64,000 nt of DNA from Haematococcus lacustris (taxonomy: Eukaryota; Chlorophyta; Chlorophyceae; Chlamydomonadales; Haematococcaceae), in contig JASKMD010000031.1 in the NCBI GenBank assembly GCA_030144725.1, positions 6,192,808-6,256,807 of the forward strand, read 5' to 3'. The notes below the pieces were generated by a model. It was given only the letters and a program-made list of their open reading frames with translations, made no database searches and was not told the DNA's origin. Positions within the stretch are counted from its first letter, which is position 1; every line of letters begins with the position of its first letter. The position numbers and the translations under genes were made by a program. This document shows positions 43,553 to 56,400 of this stretch, piece after piece.

Positions 43553-45920
43553 TCATGCACATGCACATGCAGAGCGCTTTGTCAAGCTGCCAGGGCCCGG
43601 CTAGGCTTGAGTGGGGAGGAGGCTCAGCTGTTCATCAGGATGGTGTGCGGGTACGGCCTCAACGTTGACAGCCCGAAGCTGCAGGCCTGCAACCTGGACA
43701 AGGACCACGAGAATGACCTGACGGGGGAGGCTGACAAGCATTGCCGCCTACTAGGCCTCAAGAAGCAAGGACCCCCTGCCCATGCCATGCGCCATGTGGT
43801 GCATGTGTGCCGGTGCCTGGAGCATTGGCAGCAGCCCCCCACCCCACCCGTGCCAGGGCAGCCAAAGCATGGCAAGCGTTGGGGTGGTCCCCGGATCCTC
43901 ACCTGCCCACCCCCCTTCACCCTCAACCCCATGGCCAGGGTAGGGCTACACTTCATCAAGCTAGGCAGTAGGGTGCTGCATGGGGTGTGCACGCAGCTAG
44001 GCTGACCAACGAGACCAAGGAAGCCTTCACCACAGAGTGGTCCAGAGTGGTACAGAGTGGTCCAGAGTGGTACAGAGTGGTCCAGCACAGGCAGACTAAC
44101 CAACAAGGGGTTTGACTTTGAGAGGACGGGGGAGACGGACGGTGTCAGCGGTGTGTGTGCACTACACACGCCCCTTCTACTTCCTCCCGCCCCACCCCCA
44201 GCTGCCAGCAGCAACAGCCGCCCAAGTGCAGAAGCAGCAGCAGCCCATGTGTTGGGACTCCCCCGCATCGGCAAGCGCATCGCTGATCAGCGTGAGTTCG
44301 TGTTCGACCCAGCAACGCAGAGACCCAGCGTCACCTAGGCAGCTAGTGCAGCCTCTGTCTGGGACCAGGAGTCAGGCCAGCTGGTAGCGGATCAGCTGGC
44401 CAGGAGGAAGCTGACCAAGGGCCAGGTGCGGCAGGCCAGTGGCCTGAACAATGCCAGCCGCACTACCCAGCGGTGGCTAGCGCCAATCGAGCCCCACCTC
44501 CAGCACTTGGCAGCAGCAAGCTCAGCCGGCACGTCCCTGGTGACCAACCTGAAGCACATCGCTGTCACCCTGTCCACATGTGACGCGGTGTGGGAGGTCT
44601 ACCTGGACCCCAAGTGGGCATGGCAGAGGCTGAGGCTGTACGGAGCCCAGGACCGGGCATTGCAGGAGTTCTTTAAGAAGGTGAGGGTGGGTGTGAGGGA
44701 GGGAAGGTAAGGGATTGAGAGGTGGTGGGTTAGGCATGATGTGAAAGAGTAGTTGACTGTGCCATGCCTAGCCTGTGCCACCGTGTCAGTCACCCTGTGT
44801 GCCTTGTGTGCATGGCTGCAGTTGGAGGAGGACATGGCGGAGGTGTCCATGGAGCGCCATGGCCGTGCCAAGCAGCTAGTGGTGTTCTTTGGAGCAGCTG
44901 GCATTGGCACTGGGGGAGGGTGGGTGCTGATGCGGTGTTGCGGGCCTGCTGCAAGGTGGTGTGCTGGCCCAGGGGCATAGACCAGTGGCGGGGCAGGGTG
45001 GTGCTTGTGGATGAGCACCGCACCAGCCGGGTCAGCTCAGCAATGAATGGCCAGCAGCCATGTGAGGAGGACCTCGACCGTGAGCAGCCCACCAGGCCTG
45101 CAACTTGGAAACCCCCAGCAGGGCAGATGAACCTCCGCCTGCTGCGTCCAGCCTGGAGCCAGAAGCGTCATCAGCCCTTGCGGGGCATGATGTTGTGCCC
45201 TGTAGTGGCACCACGCAAGCACTGCGCAAAGACTCTGCAAGTAACTACGCAAAGGTCACGAGGATCGAACTGTGGAAACTGTCGACAATGTAACAAGTTT
45301 TAATCCCTACAGCCCTCATGCAACACCAAAACAAAGCATGAGTTGTAATCAAACCCTGTGTTCCAACCCTGAACTCAGCCTCATCTACACGTCCTTCGAC
45401 AATGTAACAACTACAAGGTCGCTGGGGTGCATGGCTAAAGAGCGGCTTGTACGGCTGGAGGCAGTACAGCGGCAACACAGCAGCGACTGGTTAGATGCGA
45501 CGATGCTATTGGTAGCGCAACGCAACGGTTTACGCAACGCAACGGTTTTTTACACTCGTCCACAGGAAATCCGATACGATGACGACCGGGAGGCTGCATC
45601 TCGATGTCTTGGAATGATGCGATGACTGTGCTTACAGTGGTGCTCTATAATTACGTGAGTAAACAAGTCCTTTTGAAGCCGGGGAACTTTTACACCGCGG
45701 CAACTGCCTGACCCACACGGCATGTCCACGGGCACCCTCGGCCTACTTTTCGAACACAAACAAATGATGAGTGCATGACATTGCACTTTGATAATTGGGG
45801 GACAAGTTACTCCCGTTAGAGCGTGACCCGGAATGTTAAACCATCTTTAACCATCTTTAACCAAGCCACAAAGTTTAACCAATCTTTAACACTCCCGCCA
45901 GGTCGCACTCCGCAGTCGCG

Positions 45921-48846
<2,926 letters not shown>

Positions 48847-49272
48847 CAACCCGTACACTTCCGTTGCTCTTACATATTGCCATGTAAACCTGCGCTACGT
48901 GATCTCCCGGCCTAGTCATAATGCAAACCGCGCCGATAGCAAAGTCTCGAAGACAGCCGCAATGTCTTTCTGTCAAAGTCTGACAGAAACTTTTTTATCT
49001 TACTATCGCCAAACCCCAATTGCACTCCGGGTCGTCAGGGTGTTAGGCTGGACTGGTTAAAGATGGTTAAAGATTTGGTTAAAGCACGTTAAAGGCCCAA
49101 AACAGCACGAAGTTAGTTTAACCAGTCGCGCTCTAACTCCCGTGCTTGAGCAGCAGCTTGCCTCTGCTCCTTCCATGGCAGTGGCCTGGCCTCATTGGTG
49201 CCTGGGAGGCTCTAGAGACCACTTATGTAAGAAAGAAATCTACGCAAAGCAACTGCCTGCGTGACCAGTAGG

Positions 49273-50479
49273 GGTCACCCCGGCCATTGGCCATGCCAAT
49301 CCGTGACAGGCGCGACGCTCACACCACGCGCTAGTGAAGGGTAGCTGAGGCTATCGCGGTAAGTCACGCGCGCTAAAACTCGCGTTTTGGACTGAAGCCT
49401 CCCAGATCACTCCGCCCGCCATTCCCGCGAACTGTGAACATGGTCGCTCGCTGCAGCCTGGCACTCAACGGGGTGCGACCGTACGTGGGTCGCAGGTCGA
49501 AGCGCAAGATTCCCTGGGTTGTGTCTGGACCCCTCATAGCCCGGGCCCTTTCTGACACCTGGGCCCGGACCTGCTTGACCCTGCGTTTAAGCACGCAGAG
49601 CATCTCAGTGAGGTGTCAGCAGCACCGTGCGTGGACTTTGTTTCGCTACCGTGCACTCTGTTGAAGCATTGACCTCATCATTCCTGGGCTTGTGTCAAGA
49701 CCTTAAACTTTTTGGCCAGTGGTCCTTTCCACGTGCTTCCGCCTTTCACCGATAGCTGGGCGGGTCTATATTCCGGGATGCGGTCCAAGACATGCTCCAT
49801 CACCTGTCGTGGTACATACAATGACAAAATGTGGCAGAGGGTTAATGTGGCATGGGGCGGTCTCATCACTGGGGGGGATTGGCGGCGTCCTCGGGGGTAT
49901 CCCCGACGGGTTGGACCATGTGCAATCGCTATGCGCCCACATCGCTGCGTTTATTGCACTGTGCGAGATACTGAAGCCGAAAGTTGCGATGGGCCATCCT
50001 ACACCCCGACGCCGCGCTGGCCTGGCACAGGCGACAGCGATGCGTGCCAAGCTGGTAAGTAGTGGCGGTGGCAGTGGCGGGAACCTCCATTGTGGCGGAA
50101 TCCACCATTGTGGCGGGAACCCATACCTTAACAACTAAGCGTGGCGTGACTCAGTCTCGTGGTGTAATGACATGGCTCGGTAGCATGGCGCACTGCGATG
50201 GCCTACTCCGCAGTACTGCGAGGCTGCCCCCATGGTGCGAACTTTGCTACGGACGCCACGGAGCGCCTCGCCACCCTGCTCTTAAACGTGGGTCGCTGCT
50301 TGTTTGCGCTGTCTCAATTTTCAACCTGGTGGCGGGCGGTGATCAAGTACAAGGCTTCAGTCCAAAACGCGAGTTTTAGCGCGCGTGACTTACCGCGATA
50401 GCCTCACCTACCCTTCACTAGCGCGTGGTGTGAGCGTCGCGCCTGTCACGGATTGGCATGGCCAATGGCCGGGGTGACC
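49273..50479. mobile_element. Element with 128-bp near-identical inverted terminal repeats
   Basis: Left arm 49273-49400 and right arm 50352-50479 are inverted copies with one mismatch seen (GCTGAGG against GGTGAGG). Ends read GGTCACCCCGGCC...GGCCGGGGTGACC. The interior, about 950 bp, has open frames (for example MVARCSLALNGVRPYVGRR at 49439) but no known transposase motif, so it is probably non-autonomous. TAGG stands on both outer sides, but on the right it coincides with the end of the adjoining MITE. Confidence 0.8.
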
Positions 50480-50716
50480 TAGGGCGCGACCATATCATTT
50501 TTGAGCATGGACATATCAACTGCCTTGTGGGCCGCCCTTGGCAGATTTGGCCGTGGCTTAGTGATCCATACATAGCTAAGGGTCTCCGCTAGCCTACTCT
50601 CCGCTCGCTAAGTCTCAACTCTTCTCCACCGCCATACAAACGGTGAAAATCATATTCAAATCATATTCAGTCATATCGGCGTTTCCTCAGGAAAATCATA
50701 TTTCGGTCGCGCCCTA
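50480..50716. mobile_element. 237-bp MITE
   Basis: Ends TAGGGCGCGACC...GGTCGCGCCCTA, with the match continuing into ATCATTTT/AAAATCAT, enclose an AT-richer interior without coding capacity. GTGACC stands directly outside both ends (50474-50479 and 50717-50722), a probable target duplication. The left GTGACC is also the end of the 128-bp-TIR element, so the MITE inserted at that edge afterwards. Confidence 0.75.
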
Positions 50717-50769
50717 GTGACCAGTCCAAAACTGGCCCCACGAGTTTGCCCCTTCACCCCAAAATACAT

Positions 50770-50840
50770 TTCAAGGTTCGAACCCACGACCTTAGCATCC
50801 GCCGAAGCGACTTAAGCGACTCCCCCATGGAGCCAGGGGG
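50770..50840 (-). repeat. tRNA-like segment, possible SINE head
   Basis: The minus strand reads a perfect B-box, GGTTCGAACC, preceded at about the right distance by a weak A-box-like TGGGGGAGTCG. I could not fold a full cloverleaf with a convincing anticodon arm, so this is more likely a tRNA-derived repeat than a working tRNA gene. Confidence 0.3.
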
Positions 50841-51028
50841 GGCCCGTCCCCTGCCCTTGCGGAGTAGAGACCAGTCCGATCAGTAGCACAACTCCAAGGG
50901 CTGCTCCACGCTCTAACAGGTTGTAGGTTCAGTTGCTGAGTTGCTATCCCGATCCAGTCGCTCTTGTGAATCTAGCACGCCCTGGGAGGCAAGCTACAGT
51001 GGATAGTCTCACTCTTTCCGCGCTGCTA

Positions 51029-51197
51029 GTCAGGTCCCACAAGGTCAGGTAAAATGGCTCGAAAAAATGTACCGTCACTTGTTGTCGCGTATACTGAACT
51101 CCAAGAGGTCAAACCGCGACGGCCCTCTGCGGCGTGCAGCTCCGCAGCTTGGCCTGCGAGGGACGGGCTAAAGTCAACATTGCCCCCCTCCGCGGTA
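51029..51197. repeat. Second copy of the 145-bp insert found in Fanzor copy D
   Basis: Matches 43070-43215, with a different middle section (CCAAGAGGTCAAACCGCGACGG here). The flanks have no Fanzor coding sequence. It sits between the MITE/SINE cluster and the deleted hAT copy. Confidence 0.7.
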
Positions 51198-51380
51198 TCC
51201 TGGCACCAGTGACTCCTTGCACCCTAACGGTAGTGCACGTGCATACAATAACGCCGCAGCAACGAGCGAGGTAGAGCGGTCACTAGTCGGTCGGTCGGCG
51301 TACCGGGATGGGGTGCCGTCATGCAAATCTGCAGTGCTGTTTTTGAGATCGATTTGCTGCTTGTTGGTGCTACGTAACCT

Positions 51381-52444
51381 GCGCGACTGGTTAAACTAAC
51401 TCCCTGATGTTTTGGGCCTTTAACGTGCTTTAACCAAATCTTTAACCATCTTTAACCAGTCCAGCCTAACACCCTGACGACCCGGAGTGCAATTGGGGTT
51501 TGGCGATAGTAAGATAAAAAAGTTTCTGTCAGACTTTGACAGAAAGACACTGCGGCTGTCTTCGAGACTTTGCTATCGGCGCGGTTTGCATTATGACTAG
51601 GCCGGGAGATCACGTAACGCAGGTTTACATGGCAATGTGTAAGAGCAACGGAAGTGTACGGGTTGTCACCTGTCAAAAGAGGCTTATTGCCACGTCTTGC
51701 TGATTGCTCTGGTCAACACTGTCGTAGTTGGCTGCCAGCTCGTCGTTGGTCTGAATGAAAATCAGCTTCTCCGCTGACGCCATGTCGAGGCCACTCACCA
51801 TCAGTAGTGTCTCCATCATGGTGGCCACCCTCCTTTGTAGGACAGCGTGGGTGTTGTTGAGGTACGTTGTCCGCAGTTGCTTTGCGCTTGGGCTGTCAAC
51901 ACCCAGCAGCTTCAGAGCCCTCTTCATGTGAGGGTTGTCGGCGCGTGCAAACGCTGTACCGGATGTGTAGAAGAAGAGCGCAAGTTCCTTCTTGACGTCG
52001 TCGACAACGTCGGCTGGGACCAAGATTTCAGCTGGGTTGGGAGGTGGTGGTGCGCCGACATCTAAGGCACGCTGCAAGGCACATGCTCCGCTGTGGCTCT
52101 CTTGTGTCGTCGAAATGTTTGACACACACAACTGCACACACAACTGCACACAACGCATAGCAGGCAGACTAGCTTGACGACCTTCTCGGTGGCATTGATG
52201 ACGACTGTGTATCTATCCTTTCGCAATGTCTTAGAACGCAACAGCCTCGCTTGCAGCTGTGCCACGGTAGGATCAGGTTTTCTGCCGCGGAAAGGCTGCG
52301 TGTTTACATTGGGGTCGAAGTTAGAGGCTTCGCCCTCCATCGCGACTGCGGAGTGCGACCTGGCGGGAGTGTTAAAGATTGGTTAAACTTTGTGGCTTGG
52401 TTAAAGATGGTTAAAGATGGTTTAACATTCCGGGTCACGCTCTA
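51381..52444 (-). mobile_element. Internally deleted hAT copy
   Basis: Inverted relative to the full element at 45816-49136 and sharing both subterminal regions. On its minus strand the transposase starts at 52340 (MEGEASNFDPNVNTQ) and runs to METLLMVSG, then jumps to LDMASAEKLIFIQTNDEL and ends at 51673. The missing part corresponds to about 2.26 kb of the full copy (between 46457 and 48716). The break lies in a GGC present at both ends of the deleted part. An extra GCACACAACT duplication is seen near 52130-52155. Outer ends are slightly worn and no target duplication is clear. Confidence 0.8.
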
Positions 52445-52454
52445 CCATTCACAG

Positions 52455-52815
52455 CTTACAAATCACATTGTGTGGCATGGAACTGAACGGAAGCTCAGGA
52501 CAACCCTTTGAAAGCTTTTGTACTATGCAACAATCTCCTCAGATGGGCTCAATGTTGTTGCTGATTGCTACTACAAGACTGCACTGCCACACACCTATAG
52601 CCTGCTGCTGCTGTCCATGCACTGCTCATGCACTACAGCCTGCTGCTCTTGCTACTGATCATGCACCGCAACACACCTACAACATCATGACCAAGTATCA
52701 TTCGTGCGCAATTTACTGCTCATGACCACCACTGTCTTCATCATTACATCTTGATCATTCACTGCTTACAATCACGGTGTGTGGCATGGAACTAAACGGA
52801 AGCTCAGGACAGCCA
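52455..52815. repeat. Pair of direct repeats (GTGTGGCATGGAACT...GCTCAGGACA)
   Basis: Units at 52447-52505 and 52752-52812 share CACTGCTTACAAATCAC-like, TGTGTGGCATGGAACT and CGGAAGCTCAGGACA. The sequence between holds repeated GCTGCTG/CATGCACTGC motifs. No gene is visible. Confidence 0.65.
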
Positions 52816-52979
52816 TGCTGCTGATTGCTGAAACAAGGATGCATTGCTACACACATACAACTTGTTGTCCATGCACTGCAACACATGCACTGCAGCCTGT
52901 TGCTGCTGCTCATGCATTGCAGCCTGGGCGGTGGCTGTGTTGTGGCGGAAAAGGGTTAACAACACCAACTGGCACCCCC

Positions 52980-54060
52980 ACCACCATCACCCCCACCCCC
53001 ACTACCATCACCACGAATCACCCCACCCCACCCCCACCACCGAGCTATGGCGCACAGTACGGACCGGCAACCCCCCATGTGCTTGGCTTGGCTCTCCTAC
53101 TGCCGTCCCCTTGGGGGAGGGATGGGCTGGGTTAGTGTGGTGTGTGGGCATGGCATGGCTAGGGTGGGCTGGCTGGTCGCTACTACTAGCGCCCACTCCA
53201 TGCCAAGACGGGGTGGCGGATTTGGAGGTGGTGGGACAGGAGAGGGAAGATTTGGAGGTGGTGGGACAGGAGAGGGAACCTAGGAGGAAGGGGCCAAAAG
53301 GCAGGAGGGTGACCGTCAAACCTGCAACAAAGAAGGGATGGGCTTGCATTTACTGCCCCATAGCACCCAACTCCTGGCTGCCGCAGCCATGCTTCACTAA
53401 CCACACAACAGCGGACTCATGGAGGCTTGCGCTTGCCTTATTGCCTTATGGCAGCTGACTGGGATGTGGGATGAGGGATGTGAGATGATGCAAGGTAGGG
53501 GTGGGCAGGGGAGGAGAGGAGAGGGTGCCGTTCCTGGCTGCCACTCTTGGCTGCCGCTCCTGGCTGCCAATCTTGGGTGCCTCTCCTGGCTGCCACTCCT
53601 GGCTGCCCGCTCTAGGCTGCGCGCTCCAGGCTGCTCGCTCCAGTCTGCCCGCTCCAGGGTGGTCGCTCAAGGCCTTGCTTGCAATCACCAAGCCATGCTA
53701 CACTTGTCATGCTCCAGCTGCCTCCAACTGCAAGCAAACATCAGCCAGCTCAGCCCCAACAAGCTTATTAACAAGGACATGCATGACCAGAGTTTGGCAG
53801 GCTGGGCTAACAGCATGTGCACTCACCTAAAGTCTGGCTGTCGCTCCAAGCGCCTCCTAGCTGCTGCTCCTAGCTGCATGCTTGTCCACCACAGTCTAGC
53901 AATGTCACTGCTGTCTAGCAATGTGCCTGCACGTCAGACCTGCCATGTCATGTCCCACTGGCAGCTGCACCACCACTGGCACAGCATTAGCAATAGCAAA
54001 GGCACTAACAACACCAGCAGATCTGGCAGTAGCATTGGCATTGTGGCTACAAGCGCAGGC
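52980..54060. other. Low-complexity stretch with one possible zinc-finger scrap
   Basis: Around 53290-53460 a plus frame reads RRVTVKPATKKGWACIYCP then a Cys/His-containing end (CFTNHTTADSW) that resembles a degraded BED-type finger of a transposase; this is weak. From 53530 to 53650 the sequence is an irregular GGCTGCCACTCCT tandem repeat. No host gene is supported. Confidence 0.35.
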
Positions 54061-54067
54061 CAGCCAA

Positions 54068-54278
54068 GGGAAGGGGAGGGGAGGGGAGGGGAGGGGAGGG
54101 GAGGGGAGGGGAGGGGAGGGGAGGGGAGGGGAGGGGAGGGGAGGGGAGGGGAGGGGAGGGGAGGGGAGGGGAGGGGAGGGGAGGGGAGGGGAGGGGAGGG
54201 GAGGGGAGGGGAGGGGAGGGGAGGGGAGGGGAGGGGAGGGGAGGGGAGGGGAGGGGAGGGGAGGGGAGGGGAGGGGAG
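54068..54278. repeat. (GGGGA)n pentamer microsatellite
   Basis: About 42 uninterrupted GGGGA units. The long frames across it on both strands are artefacts. From 54279 to 55220 there is G-rich sequence, a GCTGCTCCTGGCTG repeat and no gene. Confidence 0.97.
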
Positions 54279-55227
54279 ATGGGGAGGGAGGGTACCATTG
54301 AGTTGGGGATGGGGTTGGGCGTGAGGGGTTTGTCGGCGGATTGGGAGGGGGTGGGCGTGTCAGAAAAGGGAAGGGAAGGGGAGGTGCTAGTGGTGGTAGT
54401 GGGAAAAGGTAAGGGGTGTGACCATTGGAACCTGCAGCAAACAAGGGCATGCTAGCGGTCAGACTAGGTACATAGAGCTGCATAGTTGCAAGAGATGCCA
54501 CTCACCACTTGCTAATTGGAGTGTGTGAGGGGGGGGAGGGGGTTGGGTGTGGGGTGAAGGGGGGGATGGCAGGGGGGGGAGGGCGCTGCTCATGGGTGCC
54601 GTTTATTGCTGCCGCTCACAACTGTTCACGGCTGCTCCTGACTGCTCCTGGCTGTCCCTGGCTGCTCTGCCAAGCTGCTTTCCTTGGCTGCACTTCTTGG
54701 CTCCTGGCTCACAACTGCTCCTGCGCTCCAGGCTCCTCCAATAGTCCTCCGCTCTGCCGCTCTAAGCTCCTTGCTGTTTGTGGCTGCGCTCACTAGCTGC
54801 ACCTTTTAGCTGCGTAGCCTCCTAGCCATTGGAAGTCCACCTGCAAGCAGCCACAGACTTTACCAATCGAGTGTTCGCTGTTCCGCTAGCTCGTCAACAG
54901 CGCACCTTTCCTTTTGCTCCTTTCGCTCGACCGGGGCGCATGTATGCTATGGCTGGTCGCGAATGCTGTGTGGCTGCTGGCTGGCGCCTCACCTGCAAGA
55001 CACTACACCATGAGGCACACAGTCTGCGTTTGGCGTTCAGGTGCTGCGTTGTGTGTGAGAGGTCACAGGGTCACGGCTCGGGTTGATAAGGCGCAGCGCT
55101 GCGCCCGCGGACCATCTAGTCGTATTGGGTAAGGTCCCGAAGCGGGGGGTCCTGGTTCGGAGGCTGGGCAAAACACCGGCGTATGTTAGATAATTTTTCG
55201 CAGCATTGTCGGAATTCTTACCGGGTG

Positions 55228-55290
55228 ACTTATCTGCTTTGTAGTTCTTCTGAATGCTGGTGGCGGCTGCGACTGCAAGCGGTTACTCCT
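55228..55290 (-). repeat. Duplicated piece of the IQ-motif exon
   Basis: The minus strand reads LAVAAATSIQKNYKA, and its DNA (AGTTCTTCTG, TGGTGGCGGCTGCG, CTGCAAGCGG) matches exon 62535-62650 of the coiled-coil gene 7.3 kb to the right. It has no continuation here. Confidence 0.6.
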
Positions 55291-55439
55291 GAGCACTCCT
55301 GAGCACCTGGTAGCACATGCCGTTCTACTGCTATTGGTGCCACCCTGCTGCTACTGCACGGCTGAGAGGGGGCCCTGAGCCTGTCACCCTCCTTGTGGCT
55401 GCAGGCAAACAAAACTCTTTCAACAAGGCTGTTGACGGC

Positions 55440-56400
55440 TGCAGGCAAACAAAACTTGTTCAACAAGGAGCAACATGCTTGACTGCGGGTAATCTCACTC
55501 AGCTACTACAAACAAGTTGTGGTAGCCTCGGTCGCACCCTTGATGACTGCAAACCCCACACCGATGGCACGTTCCTGGGGCAAACCCCCTGACCACTGGG
55601 CATCTCATCAAAACTAACAGCTTAATGCTTGAAAGGCTAACAGCCTGTGCAAACTACTAGGGCCTACGCATTGTTGCGGGCCCGACCATCAATGCCCCGC
55701 TGGTACTCTGCAGCCCGGTGCAGCCTCTGCCTGACCTTGGGCAGCCGGTCATTGACCAGCTTGTAGCGCTGCTGGTACTCCTTGCCAACGGGGGGCAGGG
55801 CCTTCAGGTCAGTCCAGCTGCACAGCTCCAGGGGGCGCTGCATGGTCTCCCCAATGCGCTGGAAGTTGAGGCACGGGTTGGTGTCCCGGTCCAGCCACCT
55901 GCCCCATGGGGGGGCCTGAGGTGGTGGGACTGGGTCAGGTGGGGGCTGGGCAGGGGGCTGGTCCAGGGCAGGGGGAGGTGGAGGGGGGTCCTGGGCTGGG
56001 GGAGGGGGAGGGGGGTCCTGGGCAGGGGCAGGGGGGTCCTGGGCAGGTGGCTCCTGGGCAAGGAGGGCCTGGGCAGGGGCAGGGGGGTCCTGGGCAAGGG
56101 GGGCTGGGTGAGGGGGAGGGGGAGGGGGGTTGGGCGGCACCTGATGGCACCACTTCAGGCCCCGCACACACTTAGCGTGCCGCAGGCTCCAGGCTGGGCG
56201 CAACAGCCGGTGGTTGACCTGGCCTGCTGGGGGTACCCAGTCTGCGGGCCTAGGGCGGTCATCTGGCAGGTGCAACTCACATGGCTGGCGGGCGTGCACA
56301 GACGAGCTTACACGGCCTTGTACCAGGCTGGCGGGCTGCGTTGCGTGGCCGGGCTGCCAGGCGCTTCAGAGGTCAGCACCACCTACGCGCATTGGGGAGG
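55440..56400 (-). pseudogene. Fanzor-like gene, copy E (second subfamily), C-terminal part
   Basis: The minus strand from about 56330: RVSSSVHARQPCELHLP, PPAGQVNHRLLRPAWS, KCVRGLKWCHQV, a long Pro-Ala-Gln-Asp linker coded by G-rich repeats (55905-56115), GRWLDRDTNPCLNFQRIGE, RPLELCSWTDLKALPPVGK, NDRLPKVRQRLHRAAEYQRG and a stop at 55664. This end is open and in frame, better kept than in copies A-D, and differs enough (RDTNPCLN) to be another subfamily. The DEHRTS block and everything N-terminal are missing. The sequence after the stop down to about 55450 recurs at 8930-9165 and so marks the element's 3' region. Confidence 0.7.

Larger units (their letters stand above)
42388..45295 (+). pseudogene. 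Fanzor-like gene, copy D, most complete architecture
   Basis: In order on the plus strand: the shared 5' end (42388), a GTCATCAATATCCCGGGTGG block matching the copy B exon (42618), an acidic EPDPDPNPQPEPEPEPEP region (42850-42910), APIGPPLPLDIEDPVMVRQL, FASPNCLTV interrupted by a 145-bp insert, YNQLQRCLVLKRQLRHPM, LLAKLQELQLESPQQ, GEEAQLFIRMVCGYGLNVD (43617), PPPFTLNPMARVGLHFI (43911), EFVFDPATQ (44296), KLTKGQVRQASGLN (44411), VYLDPKWAWQRLRLYG, an intron 44680-44820, EEDMAEVSMERHGRAKQL, VFFGAAG, VVLVDEHRTSRVSS (from 44999), RLLRPAWSQKRHQPLRG and CPVVAPRKH. A deletion near 44322 removes the VGTDPG RuvC-I aspartate seen in copy A and adds a stop, a frameshift lies near 44935, and the linker plus RuvC-III end are missing after 45220. 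So it is a pseudogene, but it gives the full domain order of the family. Confidence 0.75.

Noticed and set aside
50770..50840. Functional tRNA gene
   Set aside because: The B-box is perfect but no acceptable cloverleaf or anticodon arm could be drawn; kept only as a possible SINE.
54047..54500. Long open frames of Gly-Arg-Glu or Pro-Ser repeats on both strands
   Set aside because: They are produced by the GGGGA microsatellite; no splice sites or non-repeat coding sequence adjoin.
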